Shown here: positions 8,358 to 16,832 of the stretch, one piece after another
Layout: each line of letters begins with the position of its first letter
How positions within the stretch are numbered: the stretch's first letter is position 1
Origin: Streptomyces flaveolus
GTDB taxonomy: Bacteria; Actinomycetota; Actinomycetes; Streptomycetales; Streptomycetaceae
Reading direction: 5' to 3'
Assembly: GCF_000716535.1 (NCBI RefSeq)
Contig: NZ_JNWV01000003.1
Span: 186,001 to 250,000 of the forward strand
Length of the DNA: 64,000 bases
Notes under the pieces: generated by a model
The model's database searches: none
What the model was told of the DNA's origin: nothing
The model's input: only the letters and a program-made list of their open reading frames with translations
Program-made: the position numbers and the translations under genes

Positions 8358-8816
8358 TCAGGCGTCGGGCATCAGGCCCGCCGCGACCGTGGCACCCAGT
8401 TCCCAGCACGCCTGGATGTCGGCCTTGCCCGGTTCGCCGGTGACGGTCACCGGCTCTGCCGCCCGGCGCCAGCCGAGGCCTGTGGTGACGGTCTCGACGG
8501 CCCGGACGGCACCGGTGACGTCGTTGCCGCCGTGGACGTAGAAGCCGAAGGGGCGGCCCCGGGTCTCGTCGAGGCAGGGATAGTAGATCTGGTCGAAGAA
8601 GTGCTTGAGGGCGCCGGACATGTAGCCGAGGTTGGCGGGCGTGCCGAGCAGGTAGCCGTCGGCTTCGAGCACGTCGGAGGCGGTGGCCGACAGGGCCGCC
8701 CGGCGTACGACGCGCACGCCCTCGATCTCGGGCGTGGTGGCTCCGGACACGACCGCCTCGAACATGGCCTGGCAGTTCGGCGAGGGGGTGTGATGGATGA
8801 TCAGCAGGGTAGGCAC
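8358..8816 (-). CDS. Flavodoxin-fold NAD(P)H-dependent oxidoreductase
   Basis: A 152-residue flavodoxin-like protein (NADPH-dependent FMN reductase group). The FMN phosphate loop is at the N-terminus (LLIIHHTPSPNCQAMFEAVV), followed by a LEADGYLLGTPANLGYMSG loop and FYVHGGND, both typical of flavin contact regions. The frame is open to 8885, but the added residues are unlike the family. A GTG at 8816, with CAGGG eight bases upstream, gives the usual start (MPTLLIIHH). No obvious partner gene; it is divergent from a methyltransferase. Confidence 0.8.
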   Translation of the reverse strand: MPTLLIIHHTPSPNCQAMFEAVVSGATTPEIEGVRVVRRAALSATASDVLEADGYLLGTPANLGYMSGALKHFFDQIYYPCLDETRGRPFGFYVHGGNDVTGAVRAVETVTTGLGWRRAAEPVTVTGEPGKADIQACWELGATVAAGLMPDA

Positions 8817-8978
8817 ACCCGGCACCCTGCCGTGCGCGTACCGTCCCTCGCAAACGGCGGCTTCGAGGCGACTTTCACGGCACACTTCGAGACGCGCACT
8901 TCGAGGCGCACTTCGAGGCCACGCGACCGGCTCGCAGGGGACGGGACGCGCGGCCGGGCCGAGACAGGAGGATCAGTC

Positions 8979-9620
8979 GTGGTCGACGAGGACCGCAGGG
9001 CGCAGGCCGCCGTGGTGTTCGACGCGCTGGGGCTCAGCTACGAGCAGGCGTTCGCCGACTCCGCACCGCACCGGGCGTCGCTGCGCTGGCTGGTGGAGCG
9101 GCTGGCACCGGGCAGCAGGGTGCTGGACGTGGGGAGCGGGACGGGGCGCCCGACCGCGCAGACACTGGCCGAGGCCGGACACCGCGTGCTGGGCATCGAC
9201 ATCTCACCGGTCATGGTCGACCTGGCCGTGCGGCAGGTTCCCGGGGCGGAGTTCCGGCTCGCCGACATCCGCAAGACTGCGTTGCCGGAGGCCTCGTTCG
9301 ACGCCGCGGTCGCGTACTTCTCGCTGCTGCAGATGTCCCGCGCCGAACAGGCGGCCGTCGTGGCGAAGCTGGCCCGCGCGGTACGGCCCGGTGGCTTCGT
9401 CGCACTGGCCACCGTGCCGCTGGACCTGGAGGACACGGAGGGCCTCTTCATGGGGCAGCCGGTACGGGTGACGAGCTTCGGCGCCGAGGCGTTCACCGAA
9501 CTGGTCTCCGGCGCGGGCCTGAAGGTCCTGGCCGAGGAGCAGACCGTGTTCACCCCGCGCGGCCCCGAGGCGGGACCCGAACCGCAGCTCTTCCTCCACT
9601 GCGTGCGCGAGGCCGGGTGA
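8979..9620 (+). CDS. Class I SAM-dependent methyltransferase
   Basis: A 213-residue methyltransferase of the Methyltransf_11/25 type. Motif I VLDVGSGTGRPT is near residues 47-58, GIDISPVMVDLA holds the acidic ribose-binding residue, and FRLADIRKTALPEASFDAAVAYFSLLQM covers motifs II-IV. The start is a GTG at 8979, seven bases after a strong AGGAGG; the same frame is open for more than two kilobases upstream, but that part is not coding. The acceptor substrate cannot be inferred. It is followed about 83 bp later by a lipoprotein gene on the same strand. Confidence 0.88.
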   Translation: MVDEDRRAQAAVVFDALGLSYEQAFADSAPHRASLRWLVERLAPGSRVLDVGSGTGRPTAQTLAEAGHRVLGIDISPVMVDLAVRQVPGAEFRLADIRKTALPEASFDAAVAYFSLLQMSRAEQAAVVAKLARAVRPGGFVALATVPLDLEDTEGLFMGQPVRVTSFGAEAFTELVSGAGLKVLAEEQTVFTPRGPEAGPEPQLFLHCVREAG

Positions 9621-9703
9621 GGCGGGACCGGTGAACCGCGTCCCGGTCGGCGTTGTCGGTGCCCTCGGTTACAGTGGCGGCTTCGAACCAAGGGGAGGCA
9701 ACA

Positions 9704-10417
9704 GTGCAGGTCGGGGTGGGGACCGTCGGGGGCCGCATCGTCGTGGCGGCGGCGCTCGCCGCGGTGCTCGGCGGGTGTGCGGAGTCGGCGGACGGCGACG
9801 GCAAGAAGCCCGCGAGCCCGTCGGCGAGCGCCAAGGGCACGGCGGCCGGGGGCACGGGTGCGAAGGGCGCGGCGGCGGCCCGCGGCGGCACGATCGGCGC
9901 GGCCGGTTCGGCCTGCGAACTGCCCGTCAGCTTCGACATTGCCCGGCACTGGAAGGCCAAGTCGATCGACGCCGACAAGGAGTTGGCCAAGGCCTCGAAG
10001 GGCGAGGACGGCGATCTCAGCGGGGCGCTCGCCGACAGCTTCCTGCGGCAGGGCCCGGTCACCGCCGCCTGTGAGATCGACGCCAAGCCGGCCGGCAACA
10101 TCGGCTTCCTGCGCGTGTGGAAGGGCAAGGCCGGCGACGCGGACGCGGGCGGTGTGCTGCGCGGGTTCGTCGCCGCCGAGGACGACGTCAGCAAGGCGAC
10201 GTACCACTCCTTCAAGACCGGCGGCGGCGTCTCCGCGGTGGAGGTGGAGTACCTCTACACGAGCAAGCTCCTGGACGAGACCAAGAAGGAGAGCGCCTTC
10301 GCCGTCAGCACGCCCGACGGCCCGGTCGTCCTGCACCTGGGGGGCATGGACACCCAGGAGCACGAAGAGATGCGGCCCGCGTACGACCTCGCCAAGCAGA
10401 CGCTCAAGATCGGCTGA
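9704..10417 (+). CDS. Secreted lipoprotein of unknown function
   Basis: A 237-residue protein with a lipoprotein signal peptide: a short hydrophobic run (VVAAALAAVLGGC) whose Cys at about residue 24 would be lipidated, then a flexible Ser/Ala/Gly/Lys-rich linker and a folded domain from about residue 70 (CELPVSFDIARHW...). The domain contains two further Cys (ACEL and AACEID), possibly a disulphide. The start is a GTG at 9704 with GGGGAGG six bases upstream. Similar lipoproteins are widespread in Streptomyces; I cannot assign a role. It converges with a GNAT gene. Confidence 0.75.
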   Translation: MQVGVGTVGGRIVVAAALAAVLGGCAESADGDGKKPASPSASAKGTAAGGTGAKGAAAARGGTIGAAGSACELPVSFDIARHWKAKSIDADKELAKASKGEDGDLSGALADSFLRQGPVTAACEIDAKPAGNIGFLRVWKGKAGDADAGGVLRGFVAAEDDVSKATYHSFKTGGGVSAVEVEYLYTSKLLDETKKESAFAVSTPDGPVVLHLGGMDTQEHEEMRPAYDLAKQTLKIG

Positions 10418-10435
10418 GGACCGAGGACCTGTCAC

Positions 10436-11068
10436 TCACGCACGGGCCGTGGCCCGGCCCAGGTAGGTGAGAGGACCGGCGTCGGCGACCGGGATCTCGT
10501 GGAAGCCGACCCGGTCGTAGAACGCGCGGGCGGCGGTGTTGACGGTGACCATGCCGAGGTGGACCGCCTGGACGCCCTGGCCGCGCAGGGCGTCCAGGAA
10601 GGTGTGCAGCAAGCGGCGGCCGTGGCCCCGCCCCTGCCAGGGCGGCAGCAGGTCGATGTGCAGATGGGCGGGGTAGGCGGCGAGTTCGGGGACGAGCATC
10701 CGCTCCGGGTGGTGCAGGAGATGGATCATCTCCTCGGTGGGCGTGCGGGGCGGCGCGGTGGGTTCCGGATAGCGGTCGGCCAGCCGGGGGATCCAGCTCC
10801 GCCGGAAGTCCTTCACGAAGCGCTCGGTGTCCGCCGTACCGACGATGTATCCCACGGCCCGGCCCGTGCCGTCGTCCAGCACGAAGGCCAGGTCCGGGTC
10901 GAAGTGGCAGTACGGCTCGGCGAAGAGCGACGGCATCAGGCGCTGGTCGGGATAGAGGGCCCGGGAGTCGCCCCCGTTGTCCGCGGTGCGGACGCAGACG
11001 TCGGCCACGGCGTCGCGGTCGGCGGAACGGTAGGGCCGGATCAGGGGGTTCGGATCGAGGGACGTCAT
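10436..11068 (-). CDS. GNAT family N-acetyltransferase
   Basis: A 210-residue acetyltransferase with the GNAT core in its C-terminal half: HIDLLPPWQGRGHGRRLLHTF contains the Q/RxxGxG/A acetyl-CoA loop, and VTVNTAARAFYDRVGFHEI the last strand-helix unit. The N-terminal half (IRPYRSADRDAVADVCVRT) resembles eukaryote-like and actinomycete GNATs acting on small molecules. The start ATG at 11068 is preferred over one at 11104, which would overlap the operator. A perfect CebR-type palindrome lies 20-33 bases upstream, implying control by a cellobiose-responsive LacI-family repressor; that is inference. Confidence 0.85.
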   Translation of the reverse strand: MTSLDPNPLIRPYRSADRDAVADVCVRTADNGGDSRALYPDQRLMPSLFAEPYCHFDPDLAFVLDDGTGRAVGYIVGTADTERFVKDFRRSWIPRLADRYPEPTAPPRTPTEEMIHLLHHPERMLVPELAAYPAHLHIDLLPPWQGRGHGRRLLHTFLDALRGQGVQAVHLGMVTVNTAARAFYDRVGFHEIPVADAGPLTYLGRATARA

Positions 11069-11087
11069 GGCCCCATCCTGACCCCCT

Positions 11088-11101
11088 TGGGAGCGCTCCC
11101 A
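11088..11101. promoter_or_regulatory. CebR-type operator (perfect 14-bp palindrome)
   Basis: TGGGAGCGCTCCCA is identical to the described CebR-binding palindrome of Streptomyces, where the LacI-family repressor CebR controls cellobiose/cello-oligosaccharide genes. Here it stands between the GNAT start and the terminator of the DUF1996 gene, where it would block GNAT transcription. No cellulose gene is near. Confidence 0.65.
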
Positions 11102-11122
11102 CAAGGGGCCGTAGGGTCACGG

Positions 11123-11150
11123 CGGCGACCACCTCATAGGGTGGCCGCCG
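11123..11150 (-). terminator. Terminator after the DUF1996 gene
   Basis: CGGCGACCACC (11123-11133) and GGTGGCCGCCG (11140-11150) form an 11-bp stem with one wobble pair and a six-base loop, about 15 bases past the DUF1996 stop codon. It lacks a clear T-tract, as is common in Streptomyces. Confidence 0.7.
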
Positions 11151-11164
11151 TCGTACGCGGACGG

Positions 11165-13177
11165 TCAGTAGCGCATGCGCCGGGCCCGGAGCAGCATGAA
11201 CAGGCCCGACAGGGCGAGCAGCGTGCCGATGGCGGCGGGCCACAGATGCGCGCCCGTCTCCGCCAGACCGCCCTGGCTCGCCTGGGGTTCGGTTTGGGCG
11301 GCCGGCGGCGGGGCGTACGCGGCGGCGGTGGCGGTCTGCCCGGGCGCGGCGGTGGACGGGGCCGGTGCCGAACGCACCGGCGTGGACCGGGGTTCGGCGG
11401 ACACGGCGGGTGCCGCCTTGTCGTCCGTGTCGTGCTTGGTGGTCCGGGCGGGCGACGTCGTCGCGTCGTGCCGTGGCGCCTCGCCGGTCCGGGACGCCGA
11501 GGGCGCGGGCGGGGAGGTGACGCTCCCGCCGTTCTCCTCGGTCGAGCCGTCACCGGGCGCCGCCGTGGCACTCGAACCGGTCGTGGGCGTCGGCGTCGCG
11601 GTGGAGTCGTCGTCGGCGTCGGCACCGCAGGTGCGGCCGGAGTTGATGCAGTCGACCATCTCGCGCATCAGGTTCTCGCTGAAGACGTTGATGAAGTCGC
11701 CGTGGTCGGTGACGGGCTTGTGCAACTGCTCGGGGAAGGAGTCCACCGCGAACAGCGGCACGGTACGTCCGCCGTCCGCGACGCTCGGCGCGTCGACGTC
11801 GTAGACGATGCGCTGCACCAGCTGCGGAATGGGCTGGAAGCCGGCCGGGCAGGAACCGTCGGCGGCCGCGAAGGCCACGTGGGTGCGGTGGTTGGCGCTG
11901 TCGATGTTGCGGCCGTCCCAGCAGCTCTGGAAGCGGAAGGTGCGCACCACGTCGCTGCCCGGCGGGCACAGCGGGTACTTGTCCTTGAGCTGCCGGTTCT
12001 CGTAACCGGTGCAGCTCCAGGACGCGTTGGCGTTGCCGGGGCCGTTGACGAAGGCCTTGGCGTCGCCGGTGATGATGCGCAGCAGGCGCGGCATGGCGGT
12101 GACCTTGCCGCGCGGGTTTCCGACGAAGGTCAGCGTGACCTGCTCGGGCGTCACGATCTGGCCCGCGTTGCCCTCCGTACCGCCGCCCGGGGCTCCGGCG
12201 TCCCGCTCCTGGGTGCCGTTCTGCAGGCGCAGCACCGGCCAGTAGTACGACGACTTGTCGCCCTGGTCCGCACAGCTCGTGCCGGCCTCGGCCAGGTCCT
12301 CGTCGCTCGCGAAGGCGTTGTTGCCCTGGTTGCCGATGTAGTCGTGGAAGTGGTGGGCGCCGTTGGAGACGCCGGGGGCGACGATGACGTTGTCGGAGTT
12401 GAACAGGCCACCCGCGTTGACCCCGCAGTCGGAGGTGAACGTGCCGCGCGAGGCGTCGGCGGCCTGTGGCGGCGGGGCGGACGCGTCGGGGGCTACGGCG
12501 GTGATGTCCGCGTAGTCGGAGACGACGGGCCCGTTGCCGCCCTGACCGGCACCGCTCTGCCCTTGGCCGGTGCCGCCCTGTCCCTGACCGCCGTCGTTCT
12601 GCCCTTGGCCGGTGCTGCCTTGGTCCGCACCGGCACCCCCCTGGTCCTGGCCGGTGCCGCCCTGCTCGCCGTCGTCCGGGGTGCCGGTGGCCTGACCGTT
12701 GTCGCCGGGGCGCAGGGTGCAGGCGGCCAGGTCGTCCAGGCCCTGCGGGCGTTCCCCCGCCCGGTCGATGGCGTCGGCGATCCGCCCGATGGACTCCGAC
12801 CGCTTCTCCTCCAGCGGCTTCATGATCGTTTCCTCGGCGGAGCCGGCGTCCTGGCCACCGGCCCGCCCCGCCTGCTGCACCTGCTGGTACGCCGCCGCGA
12901 TCTGCTGGTCCAGCACGGCGAGTTCGCGGTCGACATCGGGACGGGCCGCGTCCGGCACGGCCGTCAGCCGGCTGCCGACGTCGGGGCAGTCGATGGTCGC
13001 CATGCCCGAGGACAGGACGCGTCCGGAGGAGTCCGTACCGGATCCTTCGCCCCAGCCCTCGGTGGCCGAGGCGTAGACGTTCGCCCCGACGAGCCCGGCT
13101 CCGCCGAGCATCAGAGCGACCGCGGCGAGGGTCGCGCGTCGTGCGCCGGTCGGGCGTCTGCGCCTGTTGCGTACCAA
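11165..13177 (-). CDS. DUF1996 secreted protein with LAETG sorting signal
   Basis: A 670-residue extracellular protein. An N-terminal signal/anchor (RRATLAAVALMLGGAGLVGANVY cut near residue 36) is followed by a helical stretch, a Gly/Gln-rich linker (about 160-215) of repeated GGTGQ/GQGQ units, and a DUF1996 domain (about 235-475). That domain has the family's conserved His and Trp/Cys positions (GAHHFHDYIG, CPPG, FRFQSCWDG). A long Thr/Ser/Pro/Ala linker leads to LAETG (638-642), a hydrophobic helix and a basic tail (RARRMRY), the pattern for a class E sortase. The protein is therefore probably attached to peptidoglycan. DUF1996 is also found in fungi and its activity is unknown. It is divergent from the NlpC/P60 gene. 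Confidence 0.88.
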   Translation of the reverse strand: MVRNRRRRPTGARRATLAAVALMLGGAGLVGANVYASATEGWGEGSGTDSSGRVLSSGMATIDCPDVGSRLTAVPDAARPDVDRELAVLDQQIAAAYQQVQQAGRAGGQDAGSAEETIMKPLEEKRSESIGRIADAIDRAGERPQGLDDLAACTLRPGDNGQATGTPDDGEQGGTGQDQGGAGADQGSTGQGQNDGGQGQGGTGQGQSGAGQGGNGPVVSDYADITAVAPDASAPPPQAADASRGTFTSDCGVNAGGLFNSDNVIVAPGVSNGAHHFHDYIGNQGNNAFASDEDLAEAGTSCADQGDKSSYYWPVLRLQNGTQERDAGAPGGGTEGNAGQIVTPEQVTLTFVGNPRGKVTAMPRLLRIITGDAKAFVNGPGNANASWSCTGYENRQLKDKYPLCPPGSDVVRTFRFQSCWDGRNIDSANHRTHVAFAAADGSCPAGFQPIPQLVQRIVYDVDAPSVADGGRTVPLFAVDSFPEQLHKPVTDHGDFINVFSENLMREMVDCINSGRTCGADADDDSTATPTPTTGSSATAAPGDGSTEENGGSVTSPPAPSASRTGEAPRHDATTSPARTTKHDTDDKAAPAVSAEPRSTPVRSAPAPSTAAPGQTATAAAYAPPPAAQTEPQASQGGLAETGAHLWPAAIGTLLALSGLFMLLRARRMRY

Positions 13178-13504
13178 GGTCGTCCCCTGTGTGTGATCGC
13201 CGGTGGTCTGACCGCCGGTGGGTGTGGCCGGCGGTCGGGCATGGAGTTCCCCGGCTTCATACGGGGGGCGGAGTCGCTGTGTTCAACAGAATCGCGAATT
13301 CACCGGGACCTCACAGGAAACCATGGTCGCGACCCCTTCCCCGTCGAACGTCGTCGCGAACATCACGAATATGTATCGGACATTTCACGCCTCAACCTTC
13401 ACACGAGGTACACACGTTGGCTAGGTTGACGCGAGGCCGCCGCCCGGCTCTGCCCCGGCGCGCCGCCCAACTGCCCTGCGGGGCAAGGAAGGAGCACGTC
13501 TTCC
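13178..13504. promoter_or_regulatory. Divergent promoter region (DUF1996 / NlpC-P60)
   Basis: A 327-bp spacer between divergent genes. The part at about 13270-13425 is much less GC-rich than its surroundings (for example GAATATGTATCGGACATTTCAC near 13365-13387), as expected for promoters. I see no known operator or riboswitch motif. GGAAGGAGC before 13505 is the ribosome-binding site of the peptidase gene. Confidence 0.5.
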
Positions 13505-15145
13505 ATGGCGCCGGAGAGCCGCGACGAGGTGCGACAGCGGATCGCATCCCTCTACGACCAGGCGGAGAACGACACCGGTAACTTCAACGCGACCCGGGCC
13601 ATGGCCGCCCGGACGCGTTCACGAGGCGTACCGCTGGCCAAGCGGGCGGGCCGGCGTTCGGATCCTGCGCTGGACGAGGTCGCGCGGCAGTGGTTCGACG
13701 CGGCACGCGCCGATGTCGGCCCGACCGTTCCCGCCGTACTGCCCGCCGACCGGCTGCCCGACAGGCCTGCCGCGCCATCGCGTTCGCGAGAGCGGATGGA
13801 GAGGCTTCCGCTTCCAGGGGGTGAGCGGGAGGTCCGCGCCCTACCGGTTGGCGGCACTGAGCCCCTCGGTCTGCCGAGCGGTGGCAGCGCGGCTCCTGGT
13901 CTCCCTGGTCTCCCTGGTCTCCCGAGTGGCGGCGGGGAGATCCGTGCCCTTCCGGGCGGTGAGCGGCGGGCGCTGGGCATGGGCGGCGGCCTGCTCGGAC
14001 AGCGGTCCGCGGCGCTGGAACCGGGGACCGGCCAGGCAGTGGCCGAACTGACGACGGGCTCGGCGACAAACCCGACGAGCGGGTCCCTGCCGACGGGGCC
14101 CTTGGATGCGGAGTCCTTGCAGGCCGGGCCGCTGCCGGTCGGGGCCTTGCCGGTCGGGGCCCCGCCGGCTCTGGAGACCGGCCGGTCGGCGCTGGTCGAT
14201 GCCACGAGCACCGGGGAACTTCCAGGCGTGCCGCTGGCTTTGAGCGACGGTACGGCAGACACGGCCGGCTGGGGCACGGCAGAACCGGCCGCGTGGAGCA
14301 CGGCAGAACCGGCCGCCTGGGCCACGGCAGGACCGGCGAGTTGGGCCATTGCAGAACCGGCGAGCCCCGCCGTCCTGCCGGACGTCGTGCACACCGCCGC
14401 TCAACGGGCGGCGGTTCAGCTGCCCCGGGCGCTCCCCGGCGCCGCCGGATTCGTTCGCCTGTCCCCCGCTGCCTCCAAGGCCGGCATTCGGCGCAAGCTC
14501 GACACAGCGCGTGCCCTGCTGTCCGGGCGCACGGCCCAACTCGGCTTGCCGAACGCCGGGGTTCGGCCGGTACCGGTGCCGCCCGACTGGTCGGCCGGCG
14601 CGCGACAGATGGCACAACCCGCCATGACCTCGTCGGTCCAGTGGCAGCAACAGGGCGCGGAACCCGCTTTGTCAGCAGCGACGGCAGGCACTCCGCCGGT
14701 CGACATCAGCCCTCCCGTGACCGACACCGGCGCCCTGCCGCTCCCCCTCCCCCTGCCCGCACCCGCGCCCGTCGAGCCCCCTCGCGCTCACCGTGCCGCC
14801 AAGGCCATCGCCTTCGCTCGGGCGCAGCTCGGGAAGCCGTGCGTGTGGGGCGCGACCGGGCCGGACTCCTACGACTGCTCCAGCCTCACCCAGGCCGCGT
14901 GGAAGGCGGCCGGTGTCACGCTGCCGCGCGCCGCGCACGAGCAGGCGCTGGCCGGAACGCCGGTCACGACCGCCGGGCTCGAACCCGGCGACCTCGTCCT
15001 CTTCTTCGAGGGCGACCGGCATGTGGGCCTGTACGTCGGCGACGGGATGATGGTCCACGCCCCCGGACCGGGGTCGTCCATCCGCGAGGAGTCGATCTAC
15101 GGCGCCGGCGAGGCGGCGATCCACCGGATCATCCGTCCGGCCTGA
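13505..15145 (+). CDS. NlpC/P60 (C40) cell-wall hydrolase with repeat-rich linker
   Basis: A 546-residue protein whose last 120 residues form an NlpC/P60 cysteine peptidase that cleaves peptidoglycan stem peptides. The catalytic Cys458 in YDCSSL is followed by His506 in RHVGLYVG and His518. The first 85 residues are a conserved-looking helical region (SRDEVRQRIASLYDQAEN...) without a recognisable Sec signal, so the export route is unclear. Residues about 95-400 are low-complexity Pro/Gly/Ala with tandem repeats: GLP triplets near 130 and five copies of an eight-residue unit like TAEPAAWA near 250-290. The start at ATG 13505 follows AAGGAGC. Confidence 0.88.
   Translation: MAPESRDEVRQRIASLYDQAENDTGNFNATRAMAARTRSRGVPLAKRAGRRSDPALDEVARQWFDAARADVGPTVPAVLPADRLPDRPAAPSRSRERMERLPLPGGEREVRALPVGGTEPLGLPSGGSAAPGLPGLPGLPSGGGEIRALPGGERRALGMGGGLLGQRSAALEPGTGQAVAELTTGSATNPTSGSLPTGPLDAESLQAGPLPVGALPVGAPPALETGRSALVDATSTGELPGVPLALSDGTADTAGWGTAEPAAWSTAEPAAWATAGPASWAIAEPASPAVLPDVVHTAAQRAAVQLPRALPGAAGFVRLSPAASKAGIRRKLDTARALLSGRTAQLGLPNAGVRPVPVPPDWSAGARQMAQPAMTSSVQWQQQGAEPALSAATAGTPPVDISPPVTDTGALPLPLPLPAPAPVEPPRAHRAAKAIAFARAQLGKPCVWGATGPDSYDCSSLTQAAWKAAGVTLPRAAHEQALAGTPVTTAGLEPGDLVLFFEGDRHVGLYVGDGMMVHAPGPGSSIREESIYGAGEAAIHRIIRPA
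14252..14371 (+). repeat. Five tandem 24-bp repeats inside the NlpC/P60 gene
   Basis: Units begin at 14252, 14276, 14300, 14324 and 14348 and share ACGGCAGAACCGGCCGCNTGG with substitutions. Each encodes eight residues (TAEPAAWA type). The copies keep the frame, so the number of units can change without loss of the protein. A shorter 9-bp triplet repeat is at about 13896-13922. Confidence 0.75.
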
Positions 15146-15191
15146 CAGATGTCGGCGTCGGCGTCGACTGCCCGGACGACGGTCGTTCAGC

Positions 15192-15214
15192 CGCCGCGCC
15201 GGGACAGCGCGGCG
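15192..15214 (+). terminator. Probable terminator after the NlpC/P60 gene
   Basis: CGCCGCGC (15192-15199) and GCGCGGCG (15207-15214) form an 8-bp stem with a seven-base loop, 47 bases after the stop codon. Confidence 0.45.
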
Positions 15215-15309
15215 TGGAGAGCCGTGGTCCACGGCAGCCGGCGGGGGTCGGGGCCCGCCGTGTCCCAGGCCACGCGTGTGCACGACCACCGTCCACCAAC
15301 CCCGCCGCA

Positions 15310-15352
15310 CTCATAAGGCGCCCCTGGACAAGGCATAAGATCAGCTTATGAG
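15310..15352. promoter_or_regulatory. CATAAG repeats upstream of fprA
   Basis: CTCATAAG (15310-15317) and GCATAAG (15333-15339) are direct repeats, and both are inverted relative to CTTATGAG (15345-15352). The inner pair CATAAG-N5-CTTATG is a good dyad. It may be an operator site lying before the fprA promoter. Confidence 0.4.
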
Positions 15353-15378
15353 GTCATAGACCGGACCCGCGTACCGAC

Positions 15379-15408
15379 TTAGGACAGCCTTAGTTTAGGC
15401 TTCGTGAT
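15379..15408. promoter_or_regulatory. Iron-box-like site(s) in the fprA promoter
   Basis: TTAGGACAGCCTTAGTTTA (15379-15397) matches 13 of 19 positions of the DmdR/IdeR/DtxR iron-box consensus. An overlapping copy at 15390-15408 (TTAGTTTAGGCT...) matches 11 of the first 12. The sites lie 36-65 bases before the fprA start codon, suitable for iron-dependent control. Confidence 0.5.
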
Positions 15409-15443
15409 CAAGTCGCCCATTCACGCGCGAAGGGAACCTGATC

Positions 15444-16808
15444 ATGCCGCGCCCCCTGCGGGTAGCCATCGTCGGAGCCGGCCCCGCCGGGATCTACGCC
15501 GCCGACGCCCTGCTCAAGTCCGAGGTGGCCGCCGACCCCGGTGTGTCCATCGACCTCTTCGAGCGGATGCCCGCCCCGTTCGGCCTGATCCGGTACGGCG
15601 TCGCGCCCGACCACCCGCGCATCAAGGGCATCGTCACCGCCCTGCACCAGGTGCTCGACAAGCCGCAGGTCCGCCTGTTCGGCAACGTCGACTACCCGAC
15701 GGACATCAGCCTGGACGACCTGCGCGCCTTCTACGACGCGGTGATCTTCTCGACCGGCGCGATGGCCGACCGGGAGCTGCCCATACCCGGCATCGACCTG
15801 GACGGCTCCTACGGCGCCGCCGACTTCGTCTCCTGGTACGACGGTCACCCGGACGTGCCCCGCACCTGGCCCCTGGAGGCCGAGAAGGTCGCCGTGCTCG
15901 GCGTCGGCAACGTCGCCCTGGACGTCGCCCGCATCCTCGCCAAGACCGCCGACGAGCTGCTGCCGACCGAGATCCCGCCGAACGTCTACGACGGCCTGAA
16001 GGCCAACAAGGCCATGGAGATCCACGTCTTCGGCCGCCGTGGCCCGGCACAGGCGAAGTTCAGCCCGATGGAGCTCCGCGAGCTGGACCACTCCCCGAAC
16101 ATCGAGGTCATCGTCGACCCCGAGGACATCGACTACGACGAGGGCTCGATCGCGACCAGGCGCGGGAACAAGCAGGCCGACATGGTGGCCAAGACGCTGG
16201 AGAACTGGGCGATCCGCGACGCCGGCGACCGCCCGCACAAGCTGTTCCTGCACTTCTTCGAGTCTCCGGCCGAGATCCTCGGCGAGGACGGCAAGGTCGT
16301 CGGCCTGCGCACCGAGCGCACCGCCCTGGACGGCACCGGCAACGTCAAGGGCACCGGCGAGTTCAAGGACTGGGACGTCACGGCGGTCTACCGCGCGGTC
16401 GGGTACCTCTCCGAGAAGCTGCCCAAGCTCCCCTGGGACATCGACTCCGGAACCGTCCCGGACGAGGGCGGCCGGGTGATCGAGGAGGGCGGCACCCACC
16501 TGCAGTCCACCTACGTCACCGGCTGGATCCGGCGCGGCCCCGTCGGCCTCATCGGCCACACCAAGGGCGACGCCAACGAGACCGTGGCCAACCTGCTGGA
16601 CGACTACGCGGGCGGCCGTCTGCACACCCCCGCCTCGCCCGAGCCGGAGGCCGTGGACGCCTTCCTCGCCGAGCGGAACGTCCGCTGCACCACCTGGGAG
16701 GGCTGGTACAAGCTGGACGCCGCCGAGCGTGCCCTGGGCGAGCCGCAGGGCCGCGAGCGCGTGAAGATCGTCGAGCGTGAGGACATGCTGCGGGAGAGCG
16801 GGGCGTAA
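15444..16808 (+). CDS. fprA: Ferredoxin/flavodoxin-NADP+ reductase, adrenodoxin-reductase type
   Basis: A 454-residue FAD enzyme that passes electrons between NADPH and ferredoxins, feeding for example cytochromes P450. The FAD-binding Rossmann loop VAIVGAGPAGIYAADAL is at residues 7-23, the NADP loop VAVLGVGNVALDVARIL near 150, and the family signature APFGLIRYGVAPDHPRIK near residues 46-63. GWIRRGPVGLIGHTKGDA near 352-370 is the second FAD contact. Length and motifs match the FprA group of actinobacteria. AAGGGAACC precedes the ATG. The promoter holds an iron-box-like sequence, consistent with induction when iron is scarce. Confidence 0.95.
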   Translation: MPRPLRVAIVGAGPAGIYAADALLKSEVAADPGVSIDLFERMPAPFGLIRYGVAPDHPRIKGIVTALHQVLDKPQVRLFGNVDYPTDISLDDLRAFYDAVIFSTGAMADRELPIPGIDLDGSYGAADFVSWYDGHPDVPRTWPLEAEKVAVLGVGNVALDVARILAKTADELLPTEIPPNVYDGLKANKAMEIHVFGRRGPAQAKFSPMELRELDHSPNIEVIVDPEDIDYDEGSIATRRGNKQADMVAKTLENWAIRDAGDRPHKLFLHFFESPAEILGEDGKVVGLRTERTALDGTGNVKGTGEFKDWDVTAVYRAVGYLSEKLPKLPWDIDSGTVPDEGGRVIEEGGTHLQSTYVTGWIRRGPVGLIGHTKGDANETVANLLDDYAGGRLHTPASPEPEAVDAFLAERNVRCTTWEGWYKLDAAERALGEPQGRERVKIVEREDMLRESGA

Positions 16809-16832
16809 GCGCCCTCCCTTCCTTCGGGTCCA

